A stretch of 64,000 bases of DNA from Actinobacillus genomosp. 2. GTDB taxonomy: Bacteria; Pseudomonadota; Gammaproteobacteria; Enterobacterales; Pasteurellaceae. The first letter of the stretch is position 1, and every line of letters begins with the position of its first letter. A program made the translations under genes and the position numbers. Location: positions 744,001 through 808,000 of the forward strand of contig NZ_CP103807.1 in assembly GCF_029773605.1 (NCBI RefSeq), written 5' to 3'. This document shows positions 53,064 to 62,614 of this stretch, piece by piece. The notes under the pieces were generated by a model. The model saw nothing but the letters and a program-made list of their open reading frames with translations, searched no databases and was not told the origin of the DNA.

Positions 53064-53400
53064 CGAAAGGTCCGGCTCGAATCGGATGATTATCATCTCC
53101 GTCAAAGCGGTAGGATTTGGTAAGAAATTCGCAAAATGTTACCGCTTGTAACGGTTTAAATAGCGATACTTGGCGGCACTCTGCAATAAATAAAGATTGT
53201 TGTTCAATATCATCGGATAATTGAACAAACTGTGTAATAGATTGATTAATAACAGTAGATTGTTCGTCATCTCGAGCAACTGTTGCCTGAATTTCAGGTA
53301 ACGCAAAAATCGCAACGAGTCCGAGAACCAGTTGCGACCAAAAAGGCGCTTTATGAAAATGTCGAAATAAACCCATGAAAGTCTTGATAAAATTAATCAA
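53059..53400 (-). CDS. secM: Secretion monitor SecM (arrest peptide regulator of secA)
   Basis: A 113-residue protein directly upstream of secA. Residues about 20-40 (WSQLVLGLVAIFALPEIQA) form a secretion signal. The C-terminus HPIRAGPFA holds IRAGP, the core of the E. coli arrest sequence, at residues 107-111. The upstream Phe-x4-Trp-Ile part of the E. coli motif is not conserved: the Trp position is Asp here. In E. coli the ribosome stalls at the Pro until SecA pulls on the nascent chain, exposing the secA start site. Gene order (secM-secA-mutT) and the 88-base gap with a matching RNA helix support the same job. Length is shorter than E. coli SecM (170). Confidence 0.85.
   Translation of the reverse strand: MINFIKTFMGLFRHFHKAPFWSQLVLGLVAIFALPEIQATVARDDEQSTVINQSITQFVQLSDDIEQQSLFIAECRQVSLFKPLQAVTFCEFLTKSYRFDGDDNHPIRAGPFA
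53141..53149 (-). repeat. Uptake signal sequence core (Apl type)
   Basis: Exact core on the minus strand within secM. It codes for part of the region just before the arrest segment. Confidence 0.6.
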
Positions 53401-53490
53401 AAAATTATACGAATTATACGCTAAATTCCAGTAGAATGGGCAGATAATTGGGTCAAATAACGTAAAATCAATAGATAACCATGTGAAAAG

Positions 53491-53799
53491 ATGAAAAATT
53501 CAGCAATAAAAAATATCACAGAAATTTTACAGAACTCAAGCCTGAGTCGGATTGTCCAACGAGCTAACCAATTGAATGATTTACATCAAAAAGTACAAAA
53601 ATTACTGCCGGAACAATATCGTGGGCTTTACCGCATTGTCAATTTAGTTGATAATCAGCTTATATTTGAAGTGCAAAATGCGACTGTTCGTCAAGGCTTA
53701 CAGTTACAAACATCACTTTTATTACAATTAATTCACTCTGATTTTCCCAATGTAACTGAACTTCAGTTTAACGTGAATCCGAGTTTTAAACATATCTAG
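53491..53799 (+). CDS. dciA: DciA-family helicase loader (DUF721)
   Basis: A 102-residue DUF721 protein. Bacteria lacking DnaC/DnaI use DciA to load the DnaB replicative helicase. The N-terminal KH-like fold is recognisable (LPEQYRGLYRIVNLVDNQLIFEV), with the loop and helices that follow. The position beside secM/secA is common for this gene in the Pasteurellaceae and neighbours. It is divergent from secM and probably co-transcribed with the lipoprotein gene 20 bases downstream. The start ATG at 53491 has an AAAAG site. Confidence 0.8.
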   Translation: MKNSAIKNITEILQNSSLSRIVQRANQLNDLHQKVQKLLPEQYRGLYRIVNLVDNQLIFEVQNATVRQGLQLQTSLLLQLIHSDFPNVTELQFNVNPSFKHI

Positions 53800-53819
53800 C
53801 TAGAAAGAAGGAAAACGGC

Positions 53820-54194
53820 ATGAAAAAACTTGCTTTATTAATGGCCATCAGTACCTTAGGTGCATGTTCATTATTACCACAACAATCAGTAACAGGCACA
53901 TTTAAAGGTGACTTACCTTGTGCCGATTGTGAAAAGATTCAAGCCGAATTAATTCTCGGTGCAAATAATAGTTACCAATATAACACCGTCTTTATTAAAA
54001 ATGGCAAAGAGCATCCATTTAGCGATAAAGGCACTTATACTTGGGAACAAGGTAAACGCGGTGTAATCCGTTTAGAAAAAGATTCCGGAGCGCTTGCATT
54101 TAAAGTGAATGAAACACAAGCTGAAATTTGTGACGCTAACGGCAACCCACCAAAAGTAGCAAATAACCCATATGTTTTACGTAAAGTAAAATAA
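53820..54194 (+). CDS. nlpE: NlpE-like outer-membrane lipoprotein
   Basis: A 124-residue lipoprotein. The signal peptide ends in the lipobox LGAC with C16 lipidated. The mature part resembles the N-terminal domain of NlpE: the C34-A-D-C37 motif in DLPCADCEKI is its typical redox/metal CxxC, followed by a small beta-barrel. It lacks the C-terminal OB-fold domain of E. coli NlpE, which is longer (236). E. coli NlpE senses surface contact and copper stress through Cpx; whether this short form does so is unknown. An AGAAGGA ribosome binding site precedes the ATG. Confidence 0.8.
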   Translation: MKKLALLMAISTLGACSLLPQQSVTGTFKGDLPCADCEKIQAELILGANNSYQYNTVFIKNGKEHPFSDKGTYTWEQGKRGVIRLEKDSGALAFKVNETQAEICDANGNPPKVANNPYVLRKVK

Positions 54195-54202
54195 TATGTA
54201 AC

Positions 54203-54239
54203 AAAAAAGCCTACGAGATTAAACCTCGTAGGCTTTTTT
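54203..54239. terminator. Bidirectional terminator, nlpE-like / tcdA
   Basis: AAAAAAGCCTACGAG (54203-54217), loop ATTAAAC, CTCGTAGGCTTTTTT (54225-54239): a perfect 15-bp stem between convergent genes, reaching the tcdA stop. Confidence 0.93.
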
Positions 54240-55000
54240 CATTTCAATAGCTTATCGATTACTCGGCTTACAGCAAAGAATCCGAAAGTTGCCGTTACCA
54301 TTGTTATCGCACCAAAGCCATTTGCACAGTTCATCGTTGCCGATACCTCACAACCTTCTCCCATTTTGGGAAAAATTAGCGGTTGAGTTGAGAAAACACA
54401 ATCAATACCAAACTTACGTTTTGGATTTTGGCTAAAGTTATATTCCTTACGTAATAACGAACGTACTTTAGAGGCAAGAGGATCCTGAATCGTTTTACTT
54501 AAATCAGTAATTTGAATCTGAGTCGGATCAGTTTGGCCGCCTGCACCACCAGTAGTAATCATTCTGATCTTATTACGCTTACAGTAAGCGATAAGTGCTG
54601 CTTTGGTTTTCACCGAATCAATCGCATCAATCACATAATCATAGCCATGGTTCAGATATTCAGGGATATTCTCCGGTGTGATGAAATCATCAATAATTTC
54701 CACCACACATTCGGGATTAATCCTCTCAATACGCTCTTTCATCGCTTCGGTTTTTAACTGAGCAACCGTACCGGTCATTGCGTGAATTTGGCGATTGATA
54801 TTGGTCACGCAAATATCATCCATATCAATCATGGTAATTTTACCAATTCCCGAACGGGCAAGTGCTTCCACCGCCCAAGAACCAACACCGCCAATGCCAA
54901 TCACACAAATATGTGCTTGGCGTAATTTCGCTACACCCTCCGGCGTATAAAGTCGCCCAATTCCACCAAAACGTTGTTCATAATTATCAATTCGAGCCAT
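54239..55000 (-). CDS. tcdA: tRNA threonylcarbamoyladenosine dehydratase TcdA
   Basis: A 253-residue E1-like ATP-dependent enzyme (E. coli TcdA/CsdL: 268) that turns t6A at position 37 of tRNA into cyclic ct6A. The adenylate-binding GIGGVGSWAVEALARSG fold opens it, and the family's DMDDICVTNINRQIHA and TTGGAGGQTDP segments follow. The start ATG overlaps the uup stop by one base (TAATG), so it is translated from the uup mRNA by coupling. It ends at a bidirectional terminator. Confidence 0.93.
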   Translation of the reverse strand: MARIDNYEQRFGGIGRLYTPEGVAKLRQAHICVIGIGGVGSWAVEALARSGIGKITMIDMDDICVTNINRQIHAMTGTVAQLKTEAMKERIERINPECVVEIIDDFITPENIPEYLNHGYDYVIDAIDSVKTKAALIAYCKRNKIRMITTGGAGGQTDPTQIQITDLSKTIQDPLASKVRSLLRKEYNFSQNPKRKFGIDCVFSTQPLIFPKMGEGCEVSATMNCANGFGAITMVTATFGFFAVSRVIDKLLK

Positions 55001-56943
55001 TATAGATTCCCATTTTTGATATTTTCTAACACTTCCCAGCGCTCAAAAGCGGCTTCTAACGCCATTTCCGCATCCGCCAGTTTTTGTAATTGCACTTGCG
55101 TATAGCTTGGATCTTTACTGAAAAAGTCCGCACTATTGACTTCTGCCTGCAAACATTCCATTTCCGCCTCTAAGGCTTCCATTTTTGCCGGTAATTCCTC
55201 AAGCTCTCTTTGCTCTTTATAAGAAAGTTTTACTTTTTTAGCCGGTTCCGACTTCGTTACAAGCGGTTGTTTTTCTTCTGTTTTTTGCAAACTTTCTGCA
55301 GAATTTGACCGCTTGTTCGGCTGGCTTTGTGCAATAGTTGCGTGATAATTCTCTTGTTGTTGTTTCGCATCAAAATAACCGCCCACGTATTTATTTAATA
55401 CACCGTTACCTTCAAAGAAATAACATTCTGTTACGGTATTGTCGATAAATTGACGGTCATGGCTCACAATCAGCAATGTGCCTTGATAATCTGCTAATAA
55501 CTCTTCCAATAACTCAAGGGTTTCAACATCTAAGTCATTGGTCGGCTCATCTAGAATCAATAAGTTATTCGGTTTAAGTAATAATTTAGCTAGTAATAAA
55601 CGGTTACGTTCACCGCCCGACAAGGCTTTCACCGGAGTCATCGCACGTTTTGGTGGGAACAAGAAATCTTGTAGATAACCTAACACGTGGCGTTTTACCC
55701 CATTTACTTCGACATCTTGTTTACCGTCTGCTACGTTATCCATTACCGTTTTCTCAGGATCGAGATCTGCACGATATTGGTCAAAATAAGCCACTTCCAG
55801 TTTCGTACCACAACGAATTGAGCCTGAAGTCGGTTGCAACTCTCCTAATAACAATTTGATAAAGGTAGTTTTTCCGCAGCCGTTTGCCCCAACTAACGCA
55901 ATTTTATCGCCTCGTTGAATGGTAGTTGTGAAGTTTTTCAGCAAGGTTTTACCTTCAATTTCATAACTTGCATTTTCCACTTCGAATACGATTTTGCCTG
56001 AACGTGCGGTTTGATCGATTTGAATTTTAGCCGTACCCTGTACCTCTCGGCGATTACGACGTTCTTCACGCAATGCTTTTAATGCACGCACACGACCTTC
56101 ATTACGAGTACGGCGTGCTTTAATGCCTTGACGAATCCACACTTCTTCTTGTGCTAATTTTTTATCAAACAGCTCATTTTGTAACGCTTCAACACGCAAA
56201 TCTTCCGCTTTAGTTTCTAAATACACATCATAATTACTTGGATAAGAAACTAACTTACCTCGATCAAGATCGACAATGCGAGTTGCCATCTTACGGATAA
56301 ACGAACGGTCGTGCGAAATAAAGATGATCGAGCCTTTAAAATTGAGCAATAAATCCTCAAGCCACGTAATCGCTTCCACGTCCAAATGGTTAGTCGGTTC
56401 ATCTAATAACAGAATATCCGGATCCGCAACCAATGCACGAGCTAATGCCGCACGACGAACCCAACCGCCCGATAATTCGCATAAACGTTTATCCGGATCT
56501 AATTCCAATAATTTAAGCGTATCTTGGATACGATTCTCAAACTGCCAACCGTTATTATGCTCAAGTTGAGCCTGCACTTGCGATAATTTTGATAATAGCT
56601 CATCGCTATAATCCGTCTGCATTTGTTGCGAAATGTGGTAATATTGCTTCAATAAGTCGCTAAGATGCGCAATCCCTTCCGCTACATAATCAAATACCGT
56701 ATCTTGAATATGACGAGGCGGATCTTGCTCAAGGCGTGTTACCACAATATCTTTTTCAAAAATCAGCTTACCGTCATCCAGCTGAACTTCGCCTGCCAAT
56801 ACTTTCATCAGCGTGGACTTACCTGCCCCGTTGCGTCCAACCAAACAAACACGCTCGCTCGGTTCAATATGTAATTCCGTATGATCCAATAACGGATGAT
56901 CGCCAAAACCTAAATAGGCATTGGATAAATTTAGTAGTGCCAT
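55000..56943 (-). CDS. uup: ABC-F ATPase Uup
   Basis: A 647-residue ABC-F protein with two ATPase domains (E. coli Uup: 635) and no membrane part. Walker A motifs GRNGAGKST and GANGCGKTT, ABC signatures LSGGWVRRAALARAL and LSGGERNRLLLAKLL, and two LLDEPTN segments are present. After a linker with QKTEEKQPLVTKSEPAKK, the C-terminal coiled coil binds DNA and is typical of Uup. ABC-F proteins act on ribosomes or branched DNA. tcdA overlaps its stop codon. Two opposite uptake signal cores lie in the linker. Confidence 0.92.
   Translation of the reverse strand: MALLNLSNAYLGFGDHPLLDHTELHIEPSERVCLVGRNGAGKSTLMKVLAGEVQLDDGKLIFEKDIVVTRLEQDPPRHIQDTVFDYVAEGIAHLSDLLKQYYHISQQMQTDYSDELLSKLSQVQAQLEHNNGWQFENRIQDTLKLLELDPDKRLCELSGGWVRRAALARALVADPDILLLDEPTNHLDVEAITWLEDLLLNFKGSIIFISHDRSFIRKMATRIVDLDRGKLVSYPSNYDVYLETKAEDLRVEALQNELFDKKLAQEEVWIRQGIKARRTRNEGRVRALKALREERRNRREVQGTAKIQIDQTARSGKIVFEVENASYEIEGKTLLKNFTTTIQRGDKIALVGANGCGKTTFIKLLLGELQPTSGSIRCGTKLEVAYFDQYRADLDPEKTVMDNVADGKQDVEVNGVKRHVLGYLQDFLFPPKRAMTPVKALSGGERNRLLLAKLLLKPNNLLILDEPTNDLDVETLELLEELLADYQGTLLIVSHDRQFIDNTVTECYFFEGNGVLNKYVGGYFDAKQQQENYHATIAQSQPNKRSNSAESLQKTEEKQPLVTKSEPAKKVKLSYKEQRELEELPAKMEALEAEMECLQAEVNSADFFSKDPSYTQVQLQKLADAEMALEAAFERWEVLENIKNGNL
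55259..55316. repeat. Pair of opposed uptake signal cores inside uup
   Basis: An exact plus-strand core at 55259-55267 and an exact minus-strand core at 55308-55316 face each other in the part of uup that codes for the poorly conserved linker. This may be a place where such signals are tolerated. Confidence 0.65.
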
Positions 56944-57018
56944 ATTATTTCTCGATAATTATATTTGTGTTAACACTTATCAATGATAAGTATCAAATTA
57001 TAAAAAAATCTCGTTCTC

Positions 57019-57858
57019 TTATTTATTTTTTGTTACATCTTCAATTAATTTAGCAAAATCAATCGCTTTTTGCTTGCTGATAACCGGTTTACCCGTTTGT
57101 GCTTCAATCTCTTTTCTTGCGTTACCGGCAACCGTTCCACCACGCTTTGCAACCGCCTTATTTTCATCCAATCCTTGCGGATTAGTTTGACGAGTCAGCT
57201 CCGTTGTTGTCGCTTCCGATAACATATTTAACACCAACTCAAGTGTTGTCATATTATCTCGTAAATTTTCTTTTTTTAACCCTTTGAATGTTTTGTACTC
57301 TTTGGTACTCATTCCACTCCAAGCACGGCTAATCTCATTAGTCAAAATAGCATATTCCGCACCGTGCTGAACGCCATGAGATTGCCATTCATCAGTTAAT
57401 TCCTTACGTACTTGGATTGCTTGTAAACGCTGATTAATCCACTCTTTACTGTAACCCTTTTGCAAGTAGGTTTGTAGCGCACGGTCGATAGTTAATTCAG
57501 GATCAATAATTTCATCAATTCGCTCTTTTCCAACTTGAGCTAACCACAGTTTGAATGGCTCAGCTTTAGGACTTGGAATCGATTGAATTATACGGAAAAT
57601 ACCTGACATATCAGAAGCATCTGTACGATAAAACTTGTTATCTGATGATTGCATTTTCAGTTGTACGATTTTTTCGTACAACTCAATTCCACCTTCATCT
57701 TCAGTAATTTTTCGTTTTAGATCACTCCAATAACGACGTGGATTACTACTGCCCGTTAATGCCGCCACAATATCCACAATACTAAAAAACCATTCTTCTT
57801 GCTCTTCGTCCCATACCGAACGAATTTGGCTATTTTCAAAAAGTTTAAGCTCGTTCAT
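57019..57858 (-). CDS. Bro-N domain protein (antirepressor-like)
   Basis: A 279-residue protein with an N-terminal Bro-N-like domain (about residues 1-110: FENSQIRSVWDEEQEEWFFS, VDIVAALTGSSNPRRYWSDLK). The domain is shared by baculovirus BRO proteins, phage antirepressors and DinD-like proteins and binds DNA. The C-terminal part (about 120-279) is helical and rich in charged residues, with LTNEISRAWSGMS. It is most often found on phage or mobile DNA, and its role here is unknown. It lies alone between gyrA and uup, 102 bases after gyrA. A GGAGACAG ribosome binding site precedes the ATG. No phage genes are adjacent. Confidence 0.75.
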   Translation of the reverse strand: MNELKLFENSQIRSVWDEEQEEWFFSIVDIVAALTGSSNPRRYWSDLKRKITEDEGGIELYEKIVQLKMQSSDNKFYRTDASDMSGIFRIIQSIPSPKAEPFKLWLAQVGKERIDEIIDPELTIDRALQTYLQKGYSKEWINQRLQAIQVRKELTDEWQSHGVQHGAEYAILTNEISRAWSGMSTKEYKTFKGLKKENLRDNMTTLELVLNMLSEATTTELTRQTNPQGLDENKAVAKRGGTVAGNARKEIEAQTGKPVISKQKAIDFAKLIEDVTKNK

Positions 57859-57895
57859 TACTGTCTCCTTTTATTTGCTATTTTTATAATCAAAA

Positions 57896-57935
57896 GCGGT
57901 CGGATTTTTGCAAAATTTTACCAAAATCCGACCGC
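57896..57935 (-). terminator. gyrA terminator with uptake-signal-like arms
   Basis: GCGGTCGGATTTT (57896-57908) pairs with AAAATCCGACCGC (57923-57935), a perfect 13-bp stem after gyrA and before the Bro-N gene. Both arms are variants of the uptake signal (AGCGGTCGGATTTT). Confidence 0.75.
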
Positions 57936-57960
57936 CTGTTTAGGGTCTTACGCCCTTTAT

Positions 57961-60651
57961 TTAGGCTTCTGTTGAAGTTTCTGTGTTTTCTACGTTGTCT
58001 AACACTTCGCTATTTTCGTCTTCATCATCAGGTTCACAGACTCGTTCTACGCTTACTACGCTTTCATCATCTGCGGTGCGGATAATGCGGACGCCTTGGG
58101 TGTTACGACCAACGAGGCTGACTTCTGCGACTCGGGTACGAACTAACGTTCCGGCATCGGTAATCAACATAATTTGATCCGCTTCTTCAACTTGAACCGC
58201 CGCAACCACTTTACCGTTACGCTCGTTCACTTTGATAGAAACTACACCTTTGGTTGCACGAGATTTAACCGGATATTCACCAATCACGGTACGTTTACCG
58301 AAACCGTTTTGCGTTACCGTTAGAATATCGCCTTCCGTACGTGGAATCACAAGTGAAACCACACGGTCGGTATCCAGACTTACGCTAGACTCATCCGCTT
58401 CTTCGTTTTCAATTTCTACGATTTCCGCTTCTTCAATTTCTTCACTTGAAATGTCTGTCGTAGCAAGTTTAATGCCTCGAACACCAGTTGCGGTACGTCC
58501 CATTGCACGCACCGCTTTTTCTGCGAAACGTACTACTCGACCTTGCGCCGAGAACAACATAATCTCGCTCTCGCCATCGGTAATATCAACGCCGATTAAC
58601 TCATCGCCTTCGCGAAGTTTTAATGCAATTAGACCGCTTGAACGCACGTTACTGAACGCATCTAAACTTACTTTCTTCACCACACCGCTTGCGGTTGCCA
58701 TAAAGATAAATTTATCCGCACTAAATTCACCGTTCGGAATCGGTAGAATCGCTGTAATACGCTCGTTTTCTTCTTTCACTAACGGCAGAATATTCACGAT
58801 TGGCGTACCACGTGCGCCACGACTTGCTTGCGGTAATTGATACACTTTTAATTGATATAAACGACCACGGCTTGAGAAACATAAAATCGTATCGTGGGTA
58901 TTCGCCACTAATAATTTCTCGATGAAATCGTCTTCTTTCATCTTAGTCGCAGATTTACCTTTACCGCCACGACGTTGTGCTTCGTAATCTGAAAGCGGTT
59001 GGTATTTCACATAACCTGCATGAGAAAGTGTGACTACCACATCTTCTTGAGCGATTAAATCTTCCATATTGATATCGCCCGAAGCCGCTGTAATTTCGGT
59101 ACGGCGTTCGTCACCGAATTCTGCTTTCACTTTTTCTAATTCTTCACGAATCACTTCCATTAAGCGTTCTGCGCTGCTTAGAATGTGTAATAATTCGCCG
59201 ATTTCAGTAAGTAGCTCTTTATATTCATCAACGATTTTTTCGTGTTCTAAACCGGTTAAACGGTGTAAACGTAATTCTAAAATCGCTCGAGCTTGTGCTT
59301 CAGAAAGATAGTATTGACCGTCACGAACACCTAGGTTTTCCGGTAAATCTTCCGGACGTGACGCATCTACGCCGGCAGCCTCTAACATTGGTGCTACATT
59401 ACCCAATGCCCACGCACGCGCTAATAAACCTTCACGCGCTTCGTCCGCTGTTTTTGAGTTACGAATTAACTCGATAACCGGATCGATATTGGCTAATGCA
59501 ATCGCTAAACCTTCTAAAATATGCGCACGCTCACGCGCTTTGCGTAATTCAAAAATGGTACGGCGTGTCACCACTTCACGACGATGTTTCACGAATGCTT
59601 CGATAATTTGTTTTAAATTCAATACTTTTGGCTGACCGTGATCAAGCGCAACCATATTGATACCAAACGTTACTTGCATTTGCGTTAGCGAGTAAAGGTG
59701 ATTTAAGACCACTTCACCGACCGCATCACGTTTTACTTCGATAACGATTGAGATACCTTTTTTATCCGAGTGATCTTGAATACCGCTAATGCCTTCGATT
59801 TTCTTGTCTTTAACTAATTCGGCAATTTTCTCGATCAGTTTCGCTTTATTTACTTGGTACGGAAGCTCAGTAACAATAATTTGCTCACGACCTTTCTCCG
59901 TGGTTTCTACGCTTGCTTTCGCACGCACGTAAACTTTACCACGACCGGTACGATACGCTTCTTCAATCCCTTTACGACCGTTAATAATCGCCCCTGTCGG
60001 GAAATCCGGCCCCGGGATAAAACGCATTAATTCTTCAATGCTGATTTGCTCGTCTTCAATGTAAGCTAAACAACCGTCCAACACTTCATTTAAGTTGTGC
60101 GGCGGAATATTGGTTGCCATACCAACCGCAATACCGGATGAACCGTTTACTAATAACGCTGGGATTTTGGTCGGTAATACATCAGGAATCATCTCTTTGC
60201 CGTCATAGTTCGGCGAGTAATCCACGGTTTCCTTATCTAAATCCGTTAATAATTCCTGCGTAATTTTTTGCATACGCACTTCGGTATAACGCATCGCAGC
60301 CGGCGCATCGCCGTCAATCGAACCAAAGTTACCTTGACCGTCAACCAACATATAACGAAGTGAGAACGGCTGTGCCATACGTACAATGGTGTCATACACA
60401 GCAGAATCACCGTGTGGGTGGTATTTACCGATTACGTCACCCACCACACGTGCAGATTTTACGTGTGGGCGGTTAAACGTATTGCTGTTTTGATCCATTG
60501 AGAATAACACGCGGCGGTGTACCGGTTTTAAACCATCACGCACATCGGGTAGCGCACGTCCGACAATAACAGACATCGCATAGTCGAGATAAGACGTTTT
60601 TAACTCGTCTTCGATACTGACGGGAGTAATATCTTTGGCTAATTCGCTCAT
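57961..60651 (-). CDS. gyrA: DNA gyrase subunit A
   Basis: An 896-residue type II topoisomerase subunit (E. coli: 875) that cuts and rejoins DNA. The catalytic tyrosine is Y122. The quinolone-resistance region reads GDSAVYD with S83 and D87, so no common resistance change is seen at these two sites. The C-terminal beta-pinwheel has the GyrA box QRRGGKGKS needed for negative supercoiling, followed by an acidic tail. It is a single gene, divergent from ubiG and followed by its own terminator. Confidence 0.98.
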   Translation of the reverse strand: MSELAKDITPVSIEDELKTSYLDYAMSVIVGRALPDVRDGLKPVHRRVLFSMDQNSNTFNRPHVKSARVVGDVIGKYHPHGDSAVYDTIVRMAQPFSLRYMLVDGQGNFGSIDGDAPAAMRYTEVRMQKITQELLTDLDKETVDYSPNYDGKEMIPDVLPTKIPALLVNGSSGIAVGMATNIPPHNLNEVLDGCLAYIEDEQISIEELMRFIPGPDFPTGAIINGRKGIEEAYRTGRGKVYVRAKASVETTEKGREQIIVTELPYQVNKAKLIEKIAELVKDKKIEGISGIQDHSDKKGISIVIEVKRDAVGEVVLNHLYSLTQMQVTFGINMVALDHGQPKVLNLKQIIEAFVKHRREVVTRRTIFELRKARERAHILEGLAIALANIDPVIELIRNSKTADEAREGLLARAWALGNVAPMLEAAGVDASRPEDLPENLGVRDGQYYLSEAQARAILELRLHRLTGLEHEKIVDEYKELLTEIGELLHILSSAERLMEVIREELEKVKAEFGDERRTEITAASGDINMEDLIAQEDVVVTLSHAGYVKYQPLSDYEAQRRGGKGKSATKMKEDDFIEKLLVANTHDTILCFSSRGRLYQLKVYQLPQASRGARGTPIVNILPLVKEENERITAILPIPNGEFSADKFIFMATASGVVKKVSLDAFSNVRSSGLIALKLREGDELIGVDITDGESEIMLFSAQGRVVRFAEKAVRAMGRTATGVRGIKLATTDISSEEIEEAEIVEIENEEADESSVSLDTDRVVSLVIPRTEGDILTVTQNGFGKRTVIGEYPVKSRATKGVVSIKVNERNGKVVAAVQVEEADQIMLITDAGTLVRTRVAEVSLVGRNTQGVRIIRTADDESVVSVERVCEPDDEDENSEVLDNVENTETSTEA

Positions 60652-60764
60652 TGAAATTTCCTAATCACGTTTAAAGAAGTAGCCCTATTCATTAGGGCGA
60701 AAAATTCATTCAATTATAGCACAAAAAACAGTTGAAAGTTGGATTTTGAAAGTTGAAAATGAAT

Positions 60765-60773
60765 ACAAGCGGT
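60765..60773 (+). repeat. Uptake signal sequence core (Apl type)
   Basis: Exact ACAAGCGGT followed by CAAATT in the divergent gyrA/ubiG spacer. Confidence 0.7.
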
Positions 60774-60830
60774 CAAATTAAGAGAATATTTTGCAATTTG
60801 ACCTTTTTCACTTACTTAAGACAATTTTCT

Positions 60831-61535
60831 ATGAATAACATTGATCAAACAGAACTCGATAAATTTGAAAAAATGGCTGCTACTTGGTGGGAGCCGAACG
60901 GCAGTTTTAAACCAATTCATTTACTTAATCCGCTACGCTTAGACTATATCCAGCAAAAATCAAACGGACTATTCGGCAAAAAAGTGTTAGATGTCGGCTG
61001 TGGCGGAGGCATTTTAAGTGAAGCAATGGCAAAAGCCGGTGCAAATGTTACGGGTATTGATATGACTACCGAACCACTTGACGTTGCACGTAAACACGCT
61101 GAAGAAAGTGGCTTAAGCATTGATTACCGCCAAACCACAATTGAAGATTTTGTGCAAAATCAGACCGCTTCTCATACCGAAAAATTTGATGTGATTACCT
61201 GTATGGAAATGTTGGAACACGTACCGGATCCACTTTCGATTATTAAAAGCTGTAAAGCGTTACTCAAACCGGACGGCGTGCTGTTTTTCTCTACCATTAA
61301 CCGTACATTTAAAGCCTATATGTTAGTTATCATCGGGGCGGAATACGTACTAAAAATGTTGCCGAAAGGGACACACGAATTTGAAAAATTTATTAAACCA
61401 GCGGAATTATTAAATTGGTGTGATATGGCGAATTTACGCTGCCAAGAAATGAAAGGATATCATTTTAATCCGCTAACGGAAAAGTTTTGGCTGAATAATG
61501 ATGTCAGTTGCAATTATATTGCAATACTAAAATAG
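60831..61535 (+). CDS. ubiG: Ubiquinone biosynthesis O-methyltransferase UbiG
   Basis: A 234-residue SAM-dependent methyltransferase (E. coli: 240) that makes both O-methylations in ubiquinone synthesis. The SAM-binding motif [16 protein letters not shown] is near residue 51, with [21 protein letters not shown] at the front of the protein and the EMLEHVPDP motif following. The frame is open from ATG 60753, but that extension covers an uptake signal. ATG 60831, giving [20 protein letters not shown], matches the family start. Its position divergent from gyrA is also found in E. coli. Confidence 0.95.
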   Translation: MNNIDQTELDKFEKMAATWWEPNGSFKPIHLLNPLRLDYIQQKSNGLFGKKVLDVGCGGGILSEAMAKAGANVTGIDMTTEPLDVARKHAEESGLSIDYRQTTIEDFVQNQTASHTEKFDVITCMEMLEHVPDPLSIIKSCKALLKPDGVLFFSTINRTFKAYMLVIIGAEYVLKMLPKGTHEFEKFIKPAELLNWCDMANLRCQEMKGYHFNPLTEKFWLNNDVSCNYIAILK

Positions 61536-61543
61536 CATAGGAA

Positions 61544-61589
61544 ACAAGCGGTTATTTTTGCCTAAAATCTTACAAAAACAACCGCTTGT
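61544..61589. terminator. Bidirectional terminator built from two opposed uptake signals
   Basis: ACAAGCGGTTATTTTTG (61544-61560) pairs with CAAAAACAACCGCTTGT (61573-61589), 17 positions with one mismatch. Both arms are exact uptake cores. It sits between convergent ubiG and ruvB. Confidence 0.78.
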
Positions 61590-61591
61590 AT

Positions 61592-62596
61592 TTAATCTAA
61601 TTTTGCAATGCCTAAATGTGCATAAGTTCGGCTAGTAGCAATACGTCCTCGCGGCGTTCGTTGCAAAAAGCCCTGCTGAATCAAATAAGGTTCAAGTACG
61701 TCTTCAATCGTATCTCGTTCTTCACCAATTGCTGCGGCTAAGTTATCTAAGCCGACCGGACCTCCGTCAAAACGTTCTACAATCGCTTGCAGTAACTTGA
61801 TGTCCATAAAGTCAAAACCTTCGGAATCCACATCAAGCATCGCCAACGCCTGTTTGGCAATATCAGAAGTAATCACACCATTATTACGTACATCGGCATA
61901 ATCTCGCACACGGCGTAATAAACGGTTGGCAATTCGAGGTGTGCCTCGTGAGCGGCGAGCTACTTCATAAGCACCGTCTGGCGATAAATTTAAGTTTAAG
62001 CAATCGGCACTACGTTTTACGATTGAGGTTAAATCATCTACCGAGTAAAACTCTAAACGCTGTACAATGCCAAAACGGTCACGTAACGGAGAAGTCAGCG
62101 AACCAGCACGAGTAGTTGCTCCTACTAAGGTAAACGGCGGTAAATCCAATTTAATTGAACGTGCCGCCGGCCCTTCGCCAATCATAATATCCAGCTGATA
62201 ATCTTCCATCGCCGGATAAAGCACTTCTTCAATCGCCGGTGATAAGCGGTGGATCTCATCAATAAATAATACGTCATAAGGCTCTAAATTGGTCAACATT
62301 GCCGCCAAATCGCCCGCTTTCTCCAGCACCGGTCCGGAAGTGGTACGAATATTCACGCCCATTTCGTTGGCAACAATATTGGCTAAGGTGGTTTTCCCCA
62401 ATCCTGGTGGGCCGAAAATCAATAAGTGATCTAACGCCTCATCACGCAATTTTGCCGCTTTAATAAAAATCTCCATCTGCTCTCGTACAGACGGCTGACC
62501 GACATAATCCGTCAATAATTTAGGACGAATTGCACGATCAATGACTTCTTCCTCACGCTTCGGTGAGGCACTAATTATTCTATCTGCTTCAATCAT
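61592..62596 (-). CDS. ruvB: Holliday junction helicase RuvB
   Basis: A 334-residue AAA+ ATPase (E. coli: 336) that drives branch migration with RuvA. The Walker A motif [13 protein letters not shown], the Walker B motif DEIHRLSP, and the arginine finger region [16 protein letters not shown] are visible. The C-terminal winged helix ends with the RTYAHLGI segment. It lies 18 bases after ruvA, in one operon. ruvC is not next to it. Confidence 0.97.
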   Translation of the reverse strand: MIEADRIISASPKREEEVIDRAIRPKLLTDYVGQPSVREQMEIFIKAAKLRDEALDHLLIFGPPGLGKTTLANIVANEMGVNIRTTSGPVLEKAGDLAAMLTNLEPYDVLFIDEIHRLSPAIEEVLYPAMEDYQLDIMIGEGPAARSIKLDLPPFTLVGATTRAGSLTSPLRDRFGIVQRLEFYSVDDLTSIVKRSADCLNLNLSPDGAYEVARRSRGTPRIANRLLRRVRDYADVRNNGVITSDIAKQALAMLDVDSEGFDFMDIKLLQAIVERFDGGPVGLDNLAAAIGEERDTIEDVLEPYLIQQGFLQRTPRGRIATSRTYAHLGIAKLD

Positions 62597-62614
62597 TTAA
62601 GGTATTTTTACTTT

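Noticed and set aside
58232..58840. 202-residue plus-strand frame inside gyrA
   Set aside because: It is an antisense shadow of a highly conserved gene, without a start signal or similarity to known proteins.
60753..60830. Upstream start for ubiG at 60753
   Set aside because: The extra 26 residues include an uptake signal and do not match UbiG proteins.
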